Positions 39,001-42,256 are shown, counted from the first letter of the stretch. The stretch: 64,000 nucleotides of DNA from Carposina sasakii (GCA_014607495.2 CP053156.1:10292001-10356000), one strand, 5' to 3'. Program-made: numbers and translations. The notes: generated by a model not told the origin, from the sequence alone.

Positions 39001-40374
39001 TACCTAGGTTTATAACTTAATTAACAAAATTGATATTTATAATGCAATGATCCCCTATTACTTAAATATTATGGTCGATTCCGGCAGTCACACTTACACC
39101 TAAACATAAATTTAGTCCTACCTGTCCTTTTCTCTCTCTCTCTGCCATTTATGTTAAGAACGGAGAAAGATACACCTGACTAAGATTAGGTTTAGGTTTA
39201 AGTGTGACTGCCGGAATCAACCCTATTTTTTACAAAAAAGTTAGATATAATTATGAAAGTGAATTTAAAATTTATAATATGTAAATGAATGATCTCATTA
39301 ACACATTATTATAAATTGAACTCCAGTTTTTATCAGCAACATTTGACCTTCAATTTTGTGAACACATCAATATCAAGCTGGAGGTATGATGTCACCACCT
39401 GAACTATTAGGCAACTTCAATTAGAAGGACCTAGTGTCTATGGAATTATAAGTGGTCAGATAACCTTGCTCAATTAGTTGGATAGTGTCAGAATCTATTA
39501 TTGTAGATCTATATTTTTTTTTCATGTTTGCCAAATGCATTTATTTATGAAATGATGTGTTTTCTATTAGGTACTTACTAATTACTACTTATTAGGTATA
39601 ACACATATAAGCAAAAAAGCACACCTAATTGAATTAAGGCCATAAAAAACTGATGAGTGTGTTCCTTGAGGAGTGCAGTGGAACAATAAGAGATTTTTAG
39701 AAATTCCCATAGGAAGGAAATAATCCGGACTACTAAATTTTATGTAGTCATAGGCAGCTACCAGTTGATCACAGATAAAGAACAGCAGAACTCCTAAGGC
39801 ATATACTTAACAGATGCTTAATTTTTTATACTATTGCTTTGGGTTATAAACCTTGAACTTAAATTAAATAATTCTTGGTCTTGGGAAAATTAGCTTTTTC
39901 TGTTCTAAATATTACAAAATGAAAGATATAAGGTAATAGTAATCCCAAGCTAATTTTCAATTAAGTAAACATACATATATAGCCCCCCCCCCCCTGTGGC
40001 AGTAGCTTTGTAACGTGCACTGGGGGAGGCCTACGTCCAGCAGTGGACTGCAATAGGCTGAAGACGACGACTTATTATAAACATTAAAAACTTTTATAAT
40101 GCAACTTACCCAAGCGTCCATACACTGTTTGTACAGGGATATTGAGTTCTTCCAAAGCATTTTGCTTCAAAATTAAATTTTCCAGAACCACATCCCCTAA
40201 AAAATTAATAACTCATAAATAACTTTGAGACGAGGACATCATGTAACCATGACATCATACTGTTTTACACTCACCACCCCAAATACCCAGCTTTAGCTGG
40301 GACCTGTTCAGGTTCTCTACATAGTCTCCGAGAAACCTATTCAGGACATCCACCACAATTGATTCGAACACCAT
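1..40374 (-). CDS. Vps13: Vps13 gene (bridge-like lipid transfer protein), 5' two-thirds, 39 exons spanned
   Basis: VPS13 proteins are very long rod-like lipid channels acting at contacts between the ER and mitochondria, endosomes, lipid droplets or other organelles. The start at 40374 gives [20 protein letters not shown], the canonical chorein N-terminus, in a good ATG context (ACCATGG). Thirty-nine exons could be placed, each with AG acceptor, GT donor and matching phase; they are listed separately. They encode residues 1-2066 plus the start of the next exon at position 34. Family landmarks: the chorein domain (1 to about 120), [10 protein letters not shown] in exon 4, a GWF tryptophan-rich stretch in exon 9, [11 protein letters not shown] in exon 27 and [12 protein letters not shown] in exon 34. 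The remaining C-terminal third (rest of the adaptor-binding region, ATG-C and PH-like domains) lies left of the window. The single insect Vps13 is usually of VPS13A/C type; the paralogue class was not tested. Exon 5 is unexpected and described separately. Confidence 0.95.
35..391. other. Vps13 intron 38, no recognised content
   Basis: AT-rich intron. No repeat, RNA gene or conserved open frame was recognised. Confidence 0.6.
392..500 (-). CDS. Vps13: Vps13 exon 38
   Basis: Residues 2030-2066. [20 protein letters not shown], then [12 protein letters not shown]-region-like. Acceptor TATCAG, donor GTAAGG, exit phase 0. Confidence 0.92.
531..714 (+). repeat. Helitron-like interspersed repeat, 3' end
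   Basis: Ends in GCAACAGCTAGT after a GC-rich segment, the CTAGT-type 3' terminus of lepidopteran Helitron-like elements. The same family is found reversed at 14374-14530 and 4196-5016, sharing CGGTCAAGCCGTTTC-type or GGAGCCGCGGGC-type segments. Class assignment rests on the terminus only. Confidence 0.5.
878..1011 (-). CDS. Vps13: Vps13 exon 37
   Basis: Residues 1986-2029. [20 protein letters not shown] is the 'APY-v-N-TG' motif that opens the VPS13 adaptor-binding (VAB) region. Acceptor TTCTAG, donor GTAATG, exit phase 2. Confidence 0.94.
1313..1572 (+). repeat. LINE 3' tail family (RTE-like)
   Basis: Contains the tail common to ten sites in this window, including GGCGTACGTCCAGCAGTGGA and CAATAGGCTGAAGAAG. 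Such tails with trinucleotide repeat ends are typical of lepidopteran RTE-type LINEs and their 5'-truncated copies. This is the longest 5' extension with 50829-50993. Confidence 0.6.
1650..1742 (-). CDS. Vps13: Vps13 exon 36
   Basis: Residues 1955-1985, [17 protein letters not shown] followed by a Ser/Lys linker. Acceptor TCCCAG, donor GTAAGT, phase 0. Confidence 0.89.
1810..2044 (-). mobile_element. tRNA-derived SINE, family A
   Basis: On the minus strand it starts GACGGCCGATTGGTCTAGTA (A-box region), then has GGTTCGAATCCC (B box) and a shared 150-bp body ending in an AT-rich tail. Near-identical copies lie at 8267-8520, 47880-48110 and 59511-59762, with a partial at 5268-5446. Confidence 0.85.
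2387..2536 (-). CDS. Vps13: Vps13 exon 35
   Basis: Residues 1905-1954. Variable linker, then [16 protein letters not shown]. Acceptor TAACAG, donor GTAAGG, phase 0. Confidence 0.9.
2660..2725. repeat. Short palindromic repeat (TTTGACAG...CTGTCAAA)
   Basis: ACATTTGACAG and ATCTGTCAAAT face each other about 20 bp apart. A related copy is at 15265-15312 with the same TGTATGGAATATCTGTC core. Probably an internal MITE fragment. Confidence 0.4.
2975..3112 (-). CDS. Vps13: Vps13 exon 34
   Basis: Residues 1859-1904. [20 protein letters not shown] and WELKCE are VPS13 signatures. Acceptor TTCCAG, donor GTAATT, phase 0. Confidence 0.96.
3479..3678 (-). CDS. Vps13: Vps13 exon 33
   Basis: Residues 1792-1858. 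Glu/Pro-rich linker, then [20 protein letters not shown] and GQVKDWSSD. Acceptor AAATAG, donor GTGAGT, exit phase 0. Confidence 0.94.
4120..4182 (+). repeat. LINE 3' tail family (RTE-like), short copy
   Basis: CCTTGTGGCGTGCTCTGGG, then CAGTGGACTGCAATAGGCTG, ending TGATGTATGTATG. Same family as 1313-1572. Confidence 0.6.
4196..5016 (-). repeat. Helitron-like repeat split by a 649-bp insertion
   Basis: The outer parts (4196-4279 and 4944-5016) read, reversed, like 531-714 and 14374-14530: CTAGCTGTTGTCCGCGG at one end and CGGTCAAGCCGTTTCG at the other. Between them lies the insertion at 4280-4928. Confidence 0.5.
4280..4928 (-). mobile_element. Composite retroposon-like insertion with 15-bp target duplication
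   Basis: Flanked by the exact 15-bp direct repeat ATAAAATTTCATAAA (4265-4279 and 4929-4943). At the left end, reversed, is a tRNA-like B box (GAGTTCGAGTCCC) followed by an A/T tail, as in SINE 3' ends. Inside it a 23-bp sequence starting CATAGTAGAATGAGTGGGAA is repeated in inverted orientation near both ends (about 4338 and 4911), flanked by ACCTTAC. The centre (4600-4880) is unusually GC-rich and unidentified. Confidence 0.55.
5025..5171 (-). CDS. Vps13: Vps13 exon 32
   Basis: Residues 1743-1791. [13 protein letters not shown], then [17 protein letters not shown]. Acceptor TTCTAG, donor GTAAGT, exit phase 1. Confidence 0.93.
5268..5446 (-). mobile_element. tRNA-derived SINE family A, partial
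   Basis: Shares GGTTCGAATCCC and the body of the family at lower identity. The A-box end is missing. Confidence 0.7.
5671..5887 (-). CDS. Vps13: Vps13 exon 31
   Basis: Residues 1671-1742. [20 protein letters not shown] and [11 protein letters not shown] match the block before DIIALLNRV. Acceptor ATACAG, donor GTAAGT, exit phase 1. Confidence 0.94.
5957..6120. mobile_element. Short MITE with about 28-bp inverted ends
   Basis: Left end GTACTGTGGCGGAGCCACCT; right end reversed GTACTGTAGCGGAGCCATCT. 164 bp, no coding potential. A target duplication was not clear. Confidence 0.65.
6130..6500 (-). repeat. Probable LINE 3' UTR fragment
   Basis: Read on the minus strand it contains a CCACCCCTGCAGACAAACTG segment and an A-rich end near 6175, typical of insect LINE 3' UTRs. 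No frame was recognised. Confidence 0.3.
6607..7675. mobile_element. Tc1/mariner-type non-autonomous element, 1069 bp, TA duplication
   Basis: Bounded by TA on both sides. Ends are TACAGGGTGTTTTTTCGTTG and, reversed, TACAGGGTGATTTTTGGTCG. Both subterminal regions match the 366-bp copy at 28047-28412, reversed, but here about 700 bp of extra DNA sits in the middle. Within it no transposase frame was recognised. Confidence 0.7.
7750..7896 (-). CDS. Vps13: Vps13 exon 30
   Basis: Residues 1622-1670. Ser-rich start, then [20 protein letters not shown], a strongly family-typical strand. Acceptor CCACAG, donor GTAAGT, phase 0. Confidence 0.94.
7942..7990. repeat. Fragment of a TACAGGATGTAACA-type MITE
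   Basis: TATACAGGATGTAACAGTAA resembles one end of the palindromic MITE at 55165-55295. The other end is missing. Confidence 0.4.
8267..8520 (+). mobile_element. tRNA-derived SINE, family A
   Basis: GACGGCCGTTTGGTCTAGTA, then GTTCGAATCCCGGTA, the family body, and an ATTT-type tail. Lies in Vps13 intron 29. Confidence 0.85.
8702..8862 (-). CDS. Vps13: Vps13 exon 29
   Basis: Residues 1568-1621. [20 protein letters not shown] resembles the conserved strand-helix before the exon 30 linker. Donor GTATGT was chosen because it leaves phase 0, matching exon 30; the GTGTAT two bases upstream gives the wrong phase. Confidence 0.9.
8895..8988 (+). repeat. LINE 3' tail family (RTE-like)
   Basis: CCTTGTGGCATGCTCTGGGG, then GGCCTACGTCCAGCAG and a GACGACGAC end. 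Confidence 0.6.
9258..11040 (+). repeat. 54-bp minisatellite, block A, about 33 units
   Basis: Nearly identical units begin GTGCGTCTGCATGATGCTCT, continue CAGTGCCTTAACGTAACGTA and end TGTTAGTGTGTA(G/T)T. Units differ mainly at the G/T base near the end; a few are truncated (near 9350, 10310 and 10900-10945). It lies in Vps13 intron 28. Because 54 is a multiple of three, long open frames run through the minus strand with an 18-residue period, but these are repeat artefacts. Confidence 0.97.
11041..11791 (+). repeat. Disordered inter-block segment with broken 54-bp units
   Basis: Words of the 54-bp unit occur in the right order (for example 11450-11500 and 11600-11635) but with irregular insertions of unrelated bases. 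At 11680-11790 an AT-rich stretch precedes block B. It may be a genuine degenerate zone or uncorrected long-read noise. Confidence 0.6.
11792..13221 (+). repeat. 54-bp minisatellite, block B, about 26 units
   Basis: Same unit and orientation as block A. It ends at GTGTGTAG, about 10 bp before the exon 28 splice donor (13231). A few variants occur (GTGAGCGTC at about 12791 and 12847; TGTGTCTGAATGATTC at 12957). Confidence 0.97.
13232..13371 (-). CDS. Vps13: Vps13 exon 28
   Basis: Residues 1521-1567. Acidic linker, then [17 protein letters not shown]. Acceptor AACAG, donor GTGAGT, exit phase 1. The 54-bp minisatellite begins about 10 bp into the next intron, and bases 13290-13310 of this exon match 19 of 21 bases of the repeat unit. 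Confidence 0.93.
13372..14172. other. Vps13 intron 27, possible decayed palindromic repeat
   Basis: 13590-13800 holds GCAATGCAACAGCAAAAATT and GAGTGTACA/TGTACACTC arms, loosely like the CCCCCTGATTACG MITEs. The rest shows nothing recognised. Confidence 0.3.
14173..14342 (-). CDS. Vps13: Vps13 exon 27
   Basis: Residues 1465-1520. Ends [20 protein letters not shown], one of the best conserved VPS13 motifs. Acceptor CCCCAG, donor GTAAAT, exit phase 2. Confidence 0.96.
14374..14530 (-). repeat. Helitron-like interspersed repeat
   Basis: CCGCGGCTCCGTTAGCGTGG at the left and AAATCGGTCAAGCCGTTTCG at the right; reversed relative of 531-714. Confidence 0.5.
14784..15038 (-). CDS. Vps13: Vps13 exon 26
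   Basis: Residues 1380-1464. [20 protein letters not shown] (conserved 'L-ENL-EG' motif), a Lys/Pro-rich linker, then [15 protein letters not shown]. Acceptor TTTGTAG, donor GTAAGT, phase 0. Confidence 0.93.
15402..15617 (-). CDS. Vps13: Vps13 exon 25
   Basis: Residues 1308-1379. [13 protein letters not shown], then [14 protein letters not shown], the start of another conserved repeat. Acceptor CTAAAG, donor GTAAGT, phase 0. Confidence 0.92.
15618..16066. other. Vps13 intron 24, no recognised content
   Basis: No repeat family or conserved frame was seen. Confidence 0.5.
16067..16306 (-). CDS. Vps13: Vps13 exon 24
   Basis: Residues 1228-1307. [20 protein letters not shown] is the conserved amphipathic helix; [20 protein letters not shown] is the following strand block. 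Acceptor TTTTAG, donor GTAAGT, phase 0. Confidence 0.95.
16620..16775 (-). CDS. Vps13: Vps13 exon 23
   Basis: Residues 1176-1227. [18 protein letters not shown] and [17 protein letters not shown] match the block before the 'NFQ-A' helix. Acceptor TTACAG, donor GTAAGT, phase 0 on both sides. Confidence 0.94.
17094..17326 (-). CDS. Vps13: Vps13 exon 22
   Basis: Residues 1098-1175. [20 protein letters not shown], then the conserved [15 protein letters not shown]. Acceptor CATTAG, donor GTTCGT, exit phase 0. Confidence 0.93.
17657..17759 (-). CDS. Vps13: Vps13 exon 21
   Basis: Residues 1064-1097, a polar acidic linker ([17 protein letters not shown]). Acceptor TTCTAG, donor GTAAGA, exit phase 1. 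Confidence 0.88.
17908..18045 (-). CDS. Vps13: Vps13 exon 20
   Basis: Residues 1018-1063. [20 protein letters not shown] is family-like. Acceptor CCACAG, donor GTACGA, phase 0 on both sides. Confidence 0.93.
18540..18841 (-). CDS. Vps13: Vps13 exon 19
   Basis: Residues 917-1017. Includes [30 protein letters not shown] and a Ser/Thr-rich loop. Longest exon in the window; acceptor TTACAG, donor GTAAGT, exit phase 0. Confidence 0.93.
18996..19092 (+). repeat. LINE 3' tail, second subfamily
   Basis: GACGCTCCGACTGGTCGTAG, then CAGCAGTGGACTTCTCATG and a TGATGATGG end. Similar copies at 30516-30604 and 49420-49580. It immediately precedes the exon 18 donor on the minus strand. Confidence 0.55.
19107..19272 (-). 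CDS. Vps13: Vps13 exon 18
   Basis: Residues 862-916. A polar, low-conservation linker ending [12 protein letters not shown], where the next folded block begins. Acceptor TTTCCAG, donor GTAGGT, exit phase 1. Confidence 0.9.
19930..20286 (+). repeat. Helitron-like repeat with an internal duplication
   Basis: A segment of about 75 bp (GTTTGTTTGAACGTGCTAAT to TAGCCCATTTATCG) occurs twice, near 19969 and 20106. The right end is GCGGACGAAGTCGTGGGCGG, then CGCTAGT. Relatives: 28425-28595, 51652-51836, 31996-32177, 55735-55935, 62807-63012. Confidence 0.5.
20316..20385 (-). CDS. Vps13: Vps13 exon 17
   Basis: Residues 838-861, [20 protein letters not shown]. Short exon; acceptor CTTCCAG, donor GTATTT, exit phase 0. 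Confidence 0.9.
20449..21740 (+). repeat. Helitron-like repeat interrupted by a hAT-like element
   Basis: The outer parts (20449-20568, 21655-21740) match 36181-36503 and 46383-46648 (TATCTCGGGAAAAG and TCATCCCGGATAATTTCGG). The inner 1.08 kb is an insertion. Confidence 0.5.
20569..21646. mobile_element. hAT-like non-autonomous element with 8-bp target duplication
   Basis: Exact 8-bp direct repeats GACATAGG (20561-20568, 21647-21654). Terminal inverted repeats TAGGGTTGCCAAC and, reversed, TGGGGTTGCCAAC (12 of 13). 1078 bp, no transposase frame seen. Four loose internal copies of a motif near AACGCGAGCGGNGCGAGC occur at about 20828, 20941, 21004 and 21200. Confidence 0.8.
21992..22185 (-). 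CDS. Vps13: Vps13 exon 16
   Basis: Residues 774-837. [20 protein letters not shown] and [10 protein letters not shown] match the family. Acceptor TATAG, donor GTGAGT, exit phase 2. Confidence 0.94.
22436..22607 (-). CDS. Vps13: Vps13 exon 15
   Basis: Residues 716-773. [12 protein letters not shown], then a helix and [15 protein letters not shown]. Acceptor TTTCAG, donor GTAAAT, exit phase 0. Confidence 0.93.
22675..22752 (+). repeat. LINE 3' tail family (RTE-like)
   Basis: AAAACCTCCCTATGGCAGTA, then GGCCTACGTCCAGCAGTGG. Confidence 0.6.
23221..23394. mobile_element. MITE with about 21-bp inverted ends
   Basis: Left GGTCTATTCCACTTTGATCA; right reversed GTCTATTCCACTTTGATCAC. It sits inside an older repeat (CCCGAAAAACAT / AACCCTC...CTGGCGC, also at 36512-36545). 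Confidence 0.7.
23434..23586 (-). CDS. Vps13: Vps13 exon 14
   Basis: Residues 665-715. [20 protein letters not shown] followed by IIIPRTGIY, a conserved repeat unit of the lipid channel. Donor GTGAGT, exit phase 2. Confidence 0.94.
23692..23941. mobile_element. Tc1/mariner-type MITE, diverged copy
   Basis: TACAGGGTGATTTTTGGTCG at the left; the right end CACCTTGTA is mutated. Same family as 6607-7675, 28047-28412 and 45989-46378, with an internal deletion. Confidence 0.65.
23990..24205 (-). repeat. LINE 3' UTR fragment with (CATA)n end
   Basis: (CATA)n, then ATAATCACGCCTTTATCCCT, which on the minus strand is the microsatellite-ended 3' UTR. A related piece in the opposite orientation is at 43018-43115. 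Confidence 0.5.
24226..24352 (-). CDS. Vps13: Vps13 exon 13
   Basis: Residues 623-664. [20 protein letters not shown] matches the family 'PLEIVYD' block. Acceptor TTTACAG, donor GTGAGT, exit phase 2. Confidence 0.94.
24353..25216. other. Vps13 intron 12, AT-rich
   Basis: 24400-24500 holds arms around AAAGTTGATA/ATCAACTTTA that resemble a decayed hairpin MITE; 24690-24900 is (ATA)-rich simple sequence. At 25130-25160 TCGAGCAGCTCCTCATTGGC resembles part of the LINE at 62128-62147. Confidence 0.35.
25217..25350 (-). CDS. Vps13: Vps13 exon 12
   Basis: Residues 578-622. Contains [10 protein letters not shown] and NVMFETNPL. Acceptor TTTCAG, donor GTAAGT, exit phase 1. Confidence 0.92.
25580..25763. 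mobile_element. Palindromic MITE (CCCCCTGATT... ends)
   Basis: The two halves are inverted copies around AGCAGAGCCGAAGCAATGCG-type sequence. Relatives at 30096-30208 and 53120-53315. Confidence 0.55.
25822..25913 (-). CDS. Vps13: Vps13 exon 11
   Basis: Residues 548-577. [17 protein letters not shown] resembles the family QRPAA motif. Acceptor TTTTCAG, donor GTAAGA, exit phase 2. Confidence 0.92.
25998..26086 (-). mobile_element. tRNA-derived SINE head, family B
   Basis: On the minus strand GACCCGATAGCTCAGTTGGC, then GAGTTCAAATCTCACTCGGG and a T-rich tail (TTTTTTCATTTTC). The anticodon arm does not pair, and the same head and tail occur at 51502-51588 and 58165-58246, so this is a SINE and not a tRNA gene. 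Confidence 0.75.
26513..26655 (-). CDS. Vps13: Vps13 exon 10
   Basis: Residues 500-547. [18 protein letters not shown] matches the conserved 'MTPEEKAKLY-AIGY' motif. Entry phase 1 joins directly to exon 9. Donor GTACGT, exit phase 0. Confidence 0.94.
28047..28412. mobile_element. Tc1/mariner-type MITE, 366 bp, nested in the long-TIR element
   Basis: TA on both sides (28045-28046, 28413-28414). Ends TACAGGGTGATTTTTGCTCG and, reversed, TACAGGGTGTTTTTTTGTGG. An A-tract of about 19 lies at 28303-28321. Confidence 0.8.
28425..28595 (-). repeat. Helitron-like repeat fragment
   Basis: GCCCACGACTTCGTCCGCGT, then GGGCTATCTAACAC and CAGTAGTTCCTGAGATTAGC, as at 51652-51836. Confidence 0.5.
28769..29017 (-). 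pseudogene. Exon-like open stretch with two stops, unidentified
   Basis: Acceptor TAATTTCAG and donor GTGAGT bound 249 bp (83 codons). The frame reads like protein (for example [20 protein letters not shown] and [20 protein letters not shown]) except for two TAG codons three codons apart near 28900. It cannot be a Vps13 exon: read from exon 9 (phase 1) it stops within three codons. It lies inside the long-TIR element. Source unknown; a captured gene piece or decayed transposon protein. Confidence 0.35.
29878..29992 (-). CDS. Vps13: Vps13 exon 9
   Basis: Residues 462-499. Lys/Glu-rich, then [10 protein letters not shown], equivalent to the GWFSWFWG stretch of other VPS13 proteins. Donor GTGAGT, exit phase 1. 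The long-TIR element ends at 29857, only 20 bp past the exon end. Confidence 0.93.
30096..30208. mobile_element. Palindromic MITE (CCCCCTGATT... ends)
   Basis: CCCCCTGATTACGTAATTTG at the left; GGTAATCTGGGGG at the right. AGCAGAGCCGAAACAATGCG inside. Confidence 0.6.
30516..30604 (+). repeat. LINE 3' tail, second subfamily
   Basis: CTACTTCCGACCGGTCGGAA, then GGAGGCCTATGATCAGCA and a GATGATGATG end that touches the exon 8 donor region. Confidence 0.55.
30618..30903 (-). CDS. Vps13: Vps13 exon 8
   Basis: Residues 366-461. [20 protein letters not shown] is a classic VPS13 block; a basic helix and a Cys-containing loop follow. Acceptor TTTCACAG, donor GTAAGA, exit phase 0. Confidence 0.95.
30904..31990. 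other. Vps13 intron 7, upstream half, nothing recognised
   Basis: No repeat family or conserved frame was recognised here. Confidence 0.45.
31996..32177 (+). repeat. Helitron-like repeat, CTAGT 3' end
   Basis: TATAAAACAAAGTCGCTTGC at the left, ending GGGGCGGGTCGCTAGT. Same family as 55735-55935 and, reversed, 62807-63012. Confidence 0.6.
32369..32567 (-). CDS. Vps13: Vps13 exon 7
   Basis: Residues 300-365. [18 protein letters not shown] and the QYQDM segment are family-typical. Acceptor TTCAG, donor GTTTGT, exit phase 2. Confidence 0.93.
32745..32805 (-). repeat. Short copy of the LINE segment at 34207-34260
   Basis: GTCGTCCACCTGTCCTTAGA and AGCAGCTTCATTGAATGAAA are shared with the longer remnant. 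Confidence 0.55.
32903..33041 (-). CDS. Vps13: Vps13 exon 6
   Basis: Residues 254-299. [17 protein letters not shown] matches the conserved 'L-AYWN' block. Acceptor TTACAG, donor GTAAAC, exit phase 1. A 39-bp piece of this exon is copied at 34890-34928. Confidence 0.92.
33304..33380 (+). pseudogene. Broken first exon of a THAP-domain protein
   Basis: ATG opens [15 protein letters not shown], then a stop, then in the same frame [10 protein letters not shown] up to a GTGAGT donor. The two Cys and the GI-FHR ending are the first half of a THAP (C2CH) zinc finger. The stop kills it. No second exon was found nearby. Opposite strand to Vps13, within intron 5. Confidence 0.55.
33700..34262 (-). pseudogene. 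Non-LTR retrotransposon ORF2 C-terminal remnant
   Basis: Frames on the minus strand give [20 protein letters not shown], then [10 protein letters not shown], then [20 protein letters not shown], the C-terminal motifs of RTE-like LINEs, with frameshifts between them. 3' end (left) is (CATA)n at about 33712. 32745-32805 duplicates the 34207-34260 end. Confidence 0.75.
34417..34568 (-). CDS. Vps13: Vps13 exon 5, 51 residues not expected in the family
   Basis: Residues about 203-253. Acceptor TTTTTAG, donor GTGAGT. It enters in phase 1 and leaves in phase 0, so it is needed to join exon 4 (exit phase 1) to exon 6 (entry phase 0). In VPS13 proteins as I recall them, the sequence of exon 4 runs straight into that of exon 6. 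This Ser/Lys/Arg-rich piece therefore looks like a lineage-specific insertion. It could instead be a wrong join if another donor for exon 4 exists. Confidence 0.7.
34890..34928 (-). repeat. 39-bp exact copy of part of Vps13 exon 6
   Basis: Identical to 32976-33014 in the same orientation (begins AGAATGCTTAGCATAAATGT). It lies in intron 4 with no splice sites of its own. Confidence 0.9.
35666..35887 (-). CDS. Vps13: Vps13 exon 4
   Basis: Residues 129-202. [20 protein letters not shown] is the strongest family hallmark in this part. Donor GTAATT, exit phase 1. Confidence 0.95.
36181..36503 (+). repeat. Helitron-like repeat, CTAGT 3' end
   Basis: GATCGCTGTCTGTACATG at the left; TTTTATCCCGGATAATTTCG and GCGGGCGTCCACTAGT at the right. 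Also at 46383-46648. Confidence 0.55.
36569..36766 (-). CDS. Vps13: Vps13 exon 3
   Basis: Residues 63-128. Contains [18 protein letters not shown], then a charged Ala/Glu/Lys-rich helix (about residues 99-128). Acceptor TTCAG, donor GTAAAC, exit phase 1. Confidence 0.95.
36767..39071. other. Vps13 intron 2, first two-thirds (transcript 3' side), two hairpin-like repeats
   Basis: 37768-37790 and 37848-37872 are inverted (GTTATCGAACCATTTCC / GGAAGAAATGGTTCGATAAC), as are 37969-37979 and 38003-38013 (CATTGTGGAAG / CTTCCACAATG). Otherwise nothing recognised. Confidence 0.4.
39072..39223. mobile_element. MITE with about 33-bp inverted ends
   Basis: Left GGTCGATTCCGGCAGTCACA; right reversed GGTTGATTCCGGCAGTCACA. 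About 152 bp, no coding potential. Confidence 0.75.
39983..40066 (+). repeat. LINE 3' tail family (RTE-like)
   Basis: After a C-tract (12 bases), CCTGTGGCAGTAGC and GGCCTACGTCCAGCAGTGG; ends GACGACGAC close to the exon 2 donor. Confidence 0.6.
40110..40196 (-). CDS. Vps13: Vps13 exon 2
   Basis: Residues 34-62 of the chorein domain, including [18 protein letters not shown]. Acceptor TTTTAG, donor GTAAGT, exit phase 1. Confidence 0.93.
40275..40374 (-). CDS. Vps13: Vps13 exon 1
   Basis: Residues 1-33. Starts [20 protein letters not shown], the lipid-entry end of the chorein domain. Donor GTGAGT, exit phase 1. The ATG follows GACC and precedes G, a strong initiation context. Confidence 0.95.
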
Positions 40375-40624
40375 GGTCGATTTGTTTACTTTATTTTTGT
40401 AATATTATTTTGATCACCCATTCATGATCCTGAAGCACATGCAACAACTTTACATCTTGACCGGCAAAAAGACAACACAATAACTAACTTGATTTGATAC
40501 TATTTTAAATGTTTATTATCATAATTCACTATTTACGCACGAAATAATCAACCAACAAAAGTTAAATTTTTATGATTCTTCGGTCGCTTGCTTTTGCGAT
40601 TTTTGCGAAATACCACAAAAATAA

Positions 40625-40702
40625 ATGTGTGACATTAATTTGACTGACATTGACAGACAGCCTGCCATGCAGACAGCTGACAACTTTGACACTGACAGTG
40701 CT
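40625..40702. promoter_or_regulatory. TGACA motif cluster between Vps13 and the plus-strand side
   Basis: Six TGACA pentamers, all on the plus strand, within about 75 bp, about 250 bp upstream of the Vps13 start codon. TGTCA/TGACA motifs also lie upstream of CTP synthase, the THAP fragment and U1-C. Promoter role is inferred from position only. Confidence 0.35.
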
Positions 40703-40745
40703 TTTTTTACTTTTGAAATCGCAATTTTTGCATTGTGACAACATT

Positions 40746-40862
40746 ATGCCATTGAGTGGTGTCCTACGCATATTACGTAAGTACCCATCAATGGCTCCAT
40801 ATCTCATTGCCAATATGAGTCCATTGTGTACCATTCCTAGATGTCACCAAGAATGTTTTTAA
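40746..40862 (+). other. Small open frame, possible first exon of an unknown gene
   Basis: ATG opens a 38-codon frame starting MPLSGVLRILRKYPSMAPYL. A GTAAGT donor sits after ten codons, so this could be a first coding exon divergent from Vps13. The 'KYP' start is loosely like Mpv17/PMP22-family N-termini, but no further exons were found, so no function is claimed. Confidence 0.2.
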
Positions 40863-40974
40863 GATATATGTACATAGATAAAGTACTCCAAACACCGCCT
40901 AAGTAGATTTGCCTTTTCTATGTAGGTAGGTATGTTTATTTCCACGGCTTTCTAACTGTACCTACACTACATTA

Positions 40975-41166
40975 CATACATAAATAACTTCACGCCTGTA
41001 TGCCTAGGGGTAAGCAGGGACTGCAGCTATCCATTTACCACGTTCCAAACATGCGTCGTCCGCATTTATTAAATTCTTTATACATGATCGTCGGTTCCGG
41101 GTGATGTTCACTAGGCCTTTCTTTAAGTCGTCGCCAATTTTGTCTGTGTAGGTTGGATCAAATTCG
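40975..41166 (-). pseudogene. LINE 3' fragment (same family as 33700-34262)
   Basis: Matches the 3' end of that remnant: AACTTCACGCCTGTATGCCT, then TTCTTTATACATGATCGTCG and the CTTTCTTTAAGTCGTCGCCA segment. Confidence 0.6.
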
Positions 41167-41257
41167 AAAATCGTATTATTTCAAGTTGGTATTGTGAAAA
41201 TGGCTGTACTGTAACTGTATTACTAGTTATGTTATTAGTAGATTTGCAAATAAGAAT

Positions 41258-41345
41258 ACCCCCCATGGCAGTCTTGTGGTGTGCCCTGGGGGAGGCCTAC
41301 GTCCAGCAGTGGACTGCAATAGACTGATGATGATGATGATGATAA
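41258..41345 (+). repeat. LINE 3' tail family (RTE-like) with (TGA)n end
   Basis: GGCCTACGTCCAGCAGTGGA, then ATAGACTGATGATGATGATG. The trinucleotide tail is clearest in this copy. Confidence 0.7.
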
Positions 41346-41559
41346 AATAAGAATAGAGCAAATTTTAATAGAACACTAAGTACGCTTAATTTTCATGTAC
41401 CTTTTCACCTAATTAACTAATAGTAGGTATACTTACCTATGTTTCAAAAATGGCTTGTGGCACGTTTAGCTTGTTTGCCCCACTATATGCACTCTTTCTG
41501 TTTTATGTTAAATCGGAGCAGAGGCAGGTGTATGTATGTACTGCAGGTGTATGATGTAA

Positions 41560-42256
41560 CTAAAAATTTAAGGTTTTCGGAATTTTTCCTTTACGTGTGC
41601 TATAAAACATTGCTTCATGCCAAATTTCAAGATTCTACTTCGACTGGAAGATGTGCCTTTTAGGTTTTAATTCCCTTGCGAGTTTGAAAATATGCGACTA
41701 AAATTTGCCGATTCTTTCGATTGCGTTGACATAGAAGTTTGATTTTGTTACAGCTTAACTGTATTATAGACCTGAGTAATTGATATACCTATACGAGTAA
41801 ACGCGTTCATGAGGAAAAGGATAGTAGGTTTAATTATAAAAAAAAAATACTATATGATAATGATATAAGTAAAAATTTACGGTTTTTCGGAATTTTTCCT
41901 GTATCTGTGCTATACATTTTCTCTGTGGTGCTATAAGACGTTGCTTCGTACCAAATTTCAAGATCCTGAGTTCACGGAAAGTAGGTACCCTGTAGGTTTT
42001 GATTCCCTTGCGAATGTCGAATATTTGTGGAAATTTGCATCAAAAACGGCTGTATCTTTTGATTGCGTCAGCTTAGATGTTTGATTTTTTCACAGCTCCA
42101 AGGGACAGTAGACCTGAGTATTTGATATAAATTTCAGCTTGATATCTCCACGCGTTCCTGAGAAAAACGGTGTTGAAAGACAGACGGACGGACGGACGGA
42201 AAACAAAGTGATCCTATAAGGGTTCAGTTTTTACGTTTTGAGGTACGGAACCCTAA
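41560..42256 (+). repeat. Two diverged tandem copies of an interspersed repeat
   Basis: TTTTCGGAATTTTTCCT, GCTATAA..TTGCTTC and CAAATTTCAAGAT appear at about 41573-41760 and again at 41883-42110. The right end has (GACG)n and GGTACGGAACCCTAAAAA, a tail common in lepidopteran DNA. Class not assigned. Confidence 0.5.
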
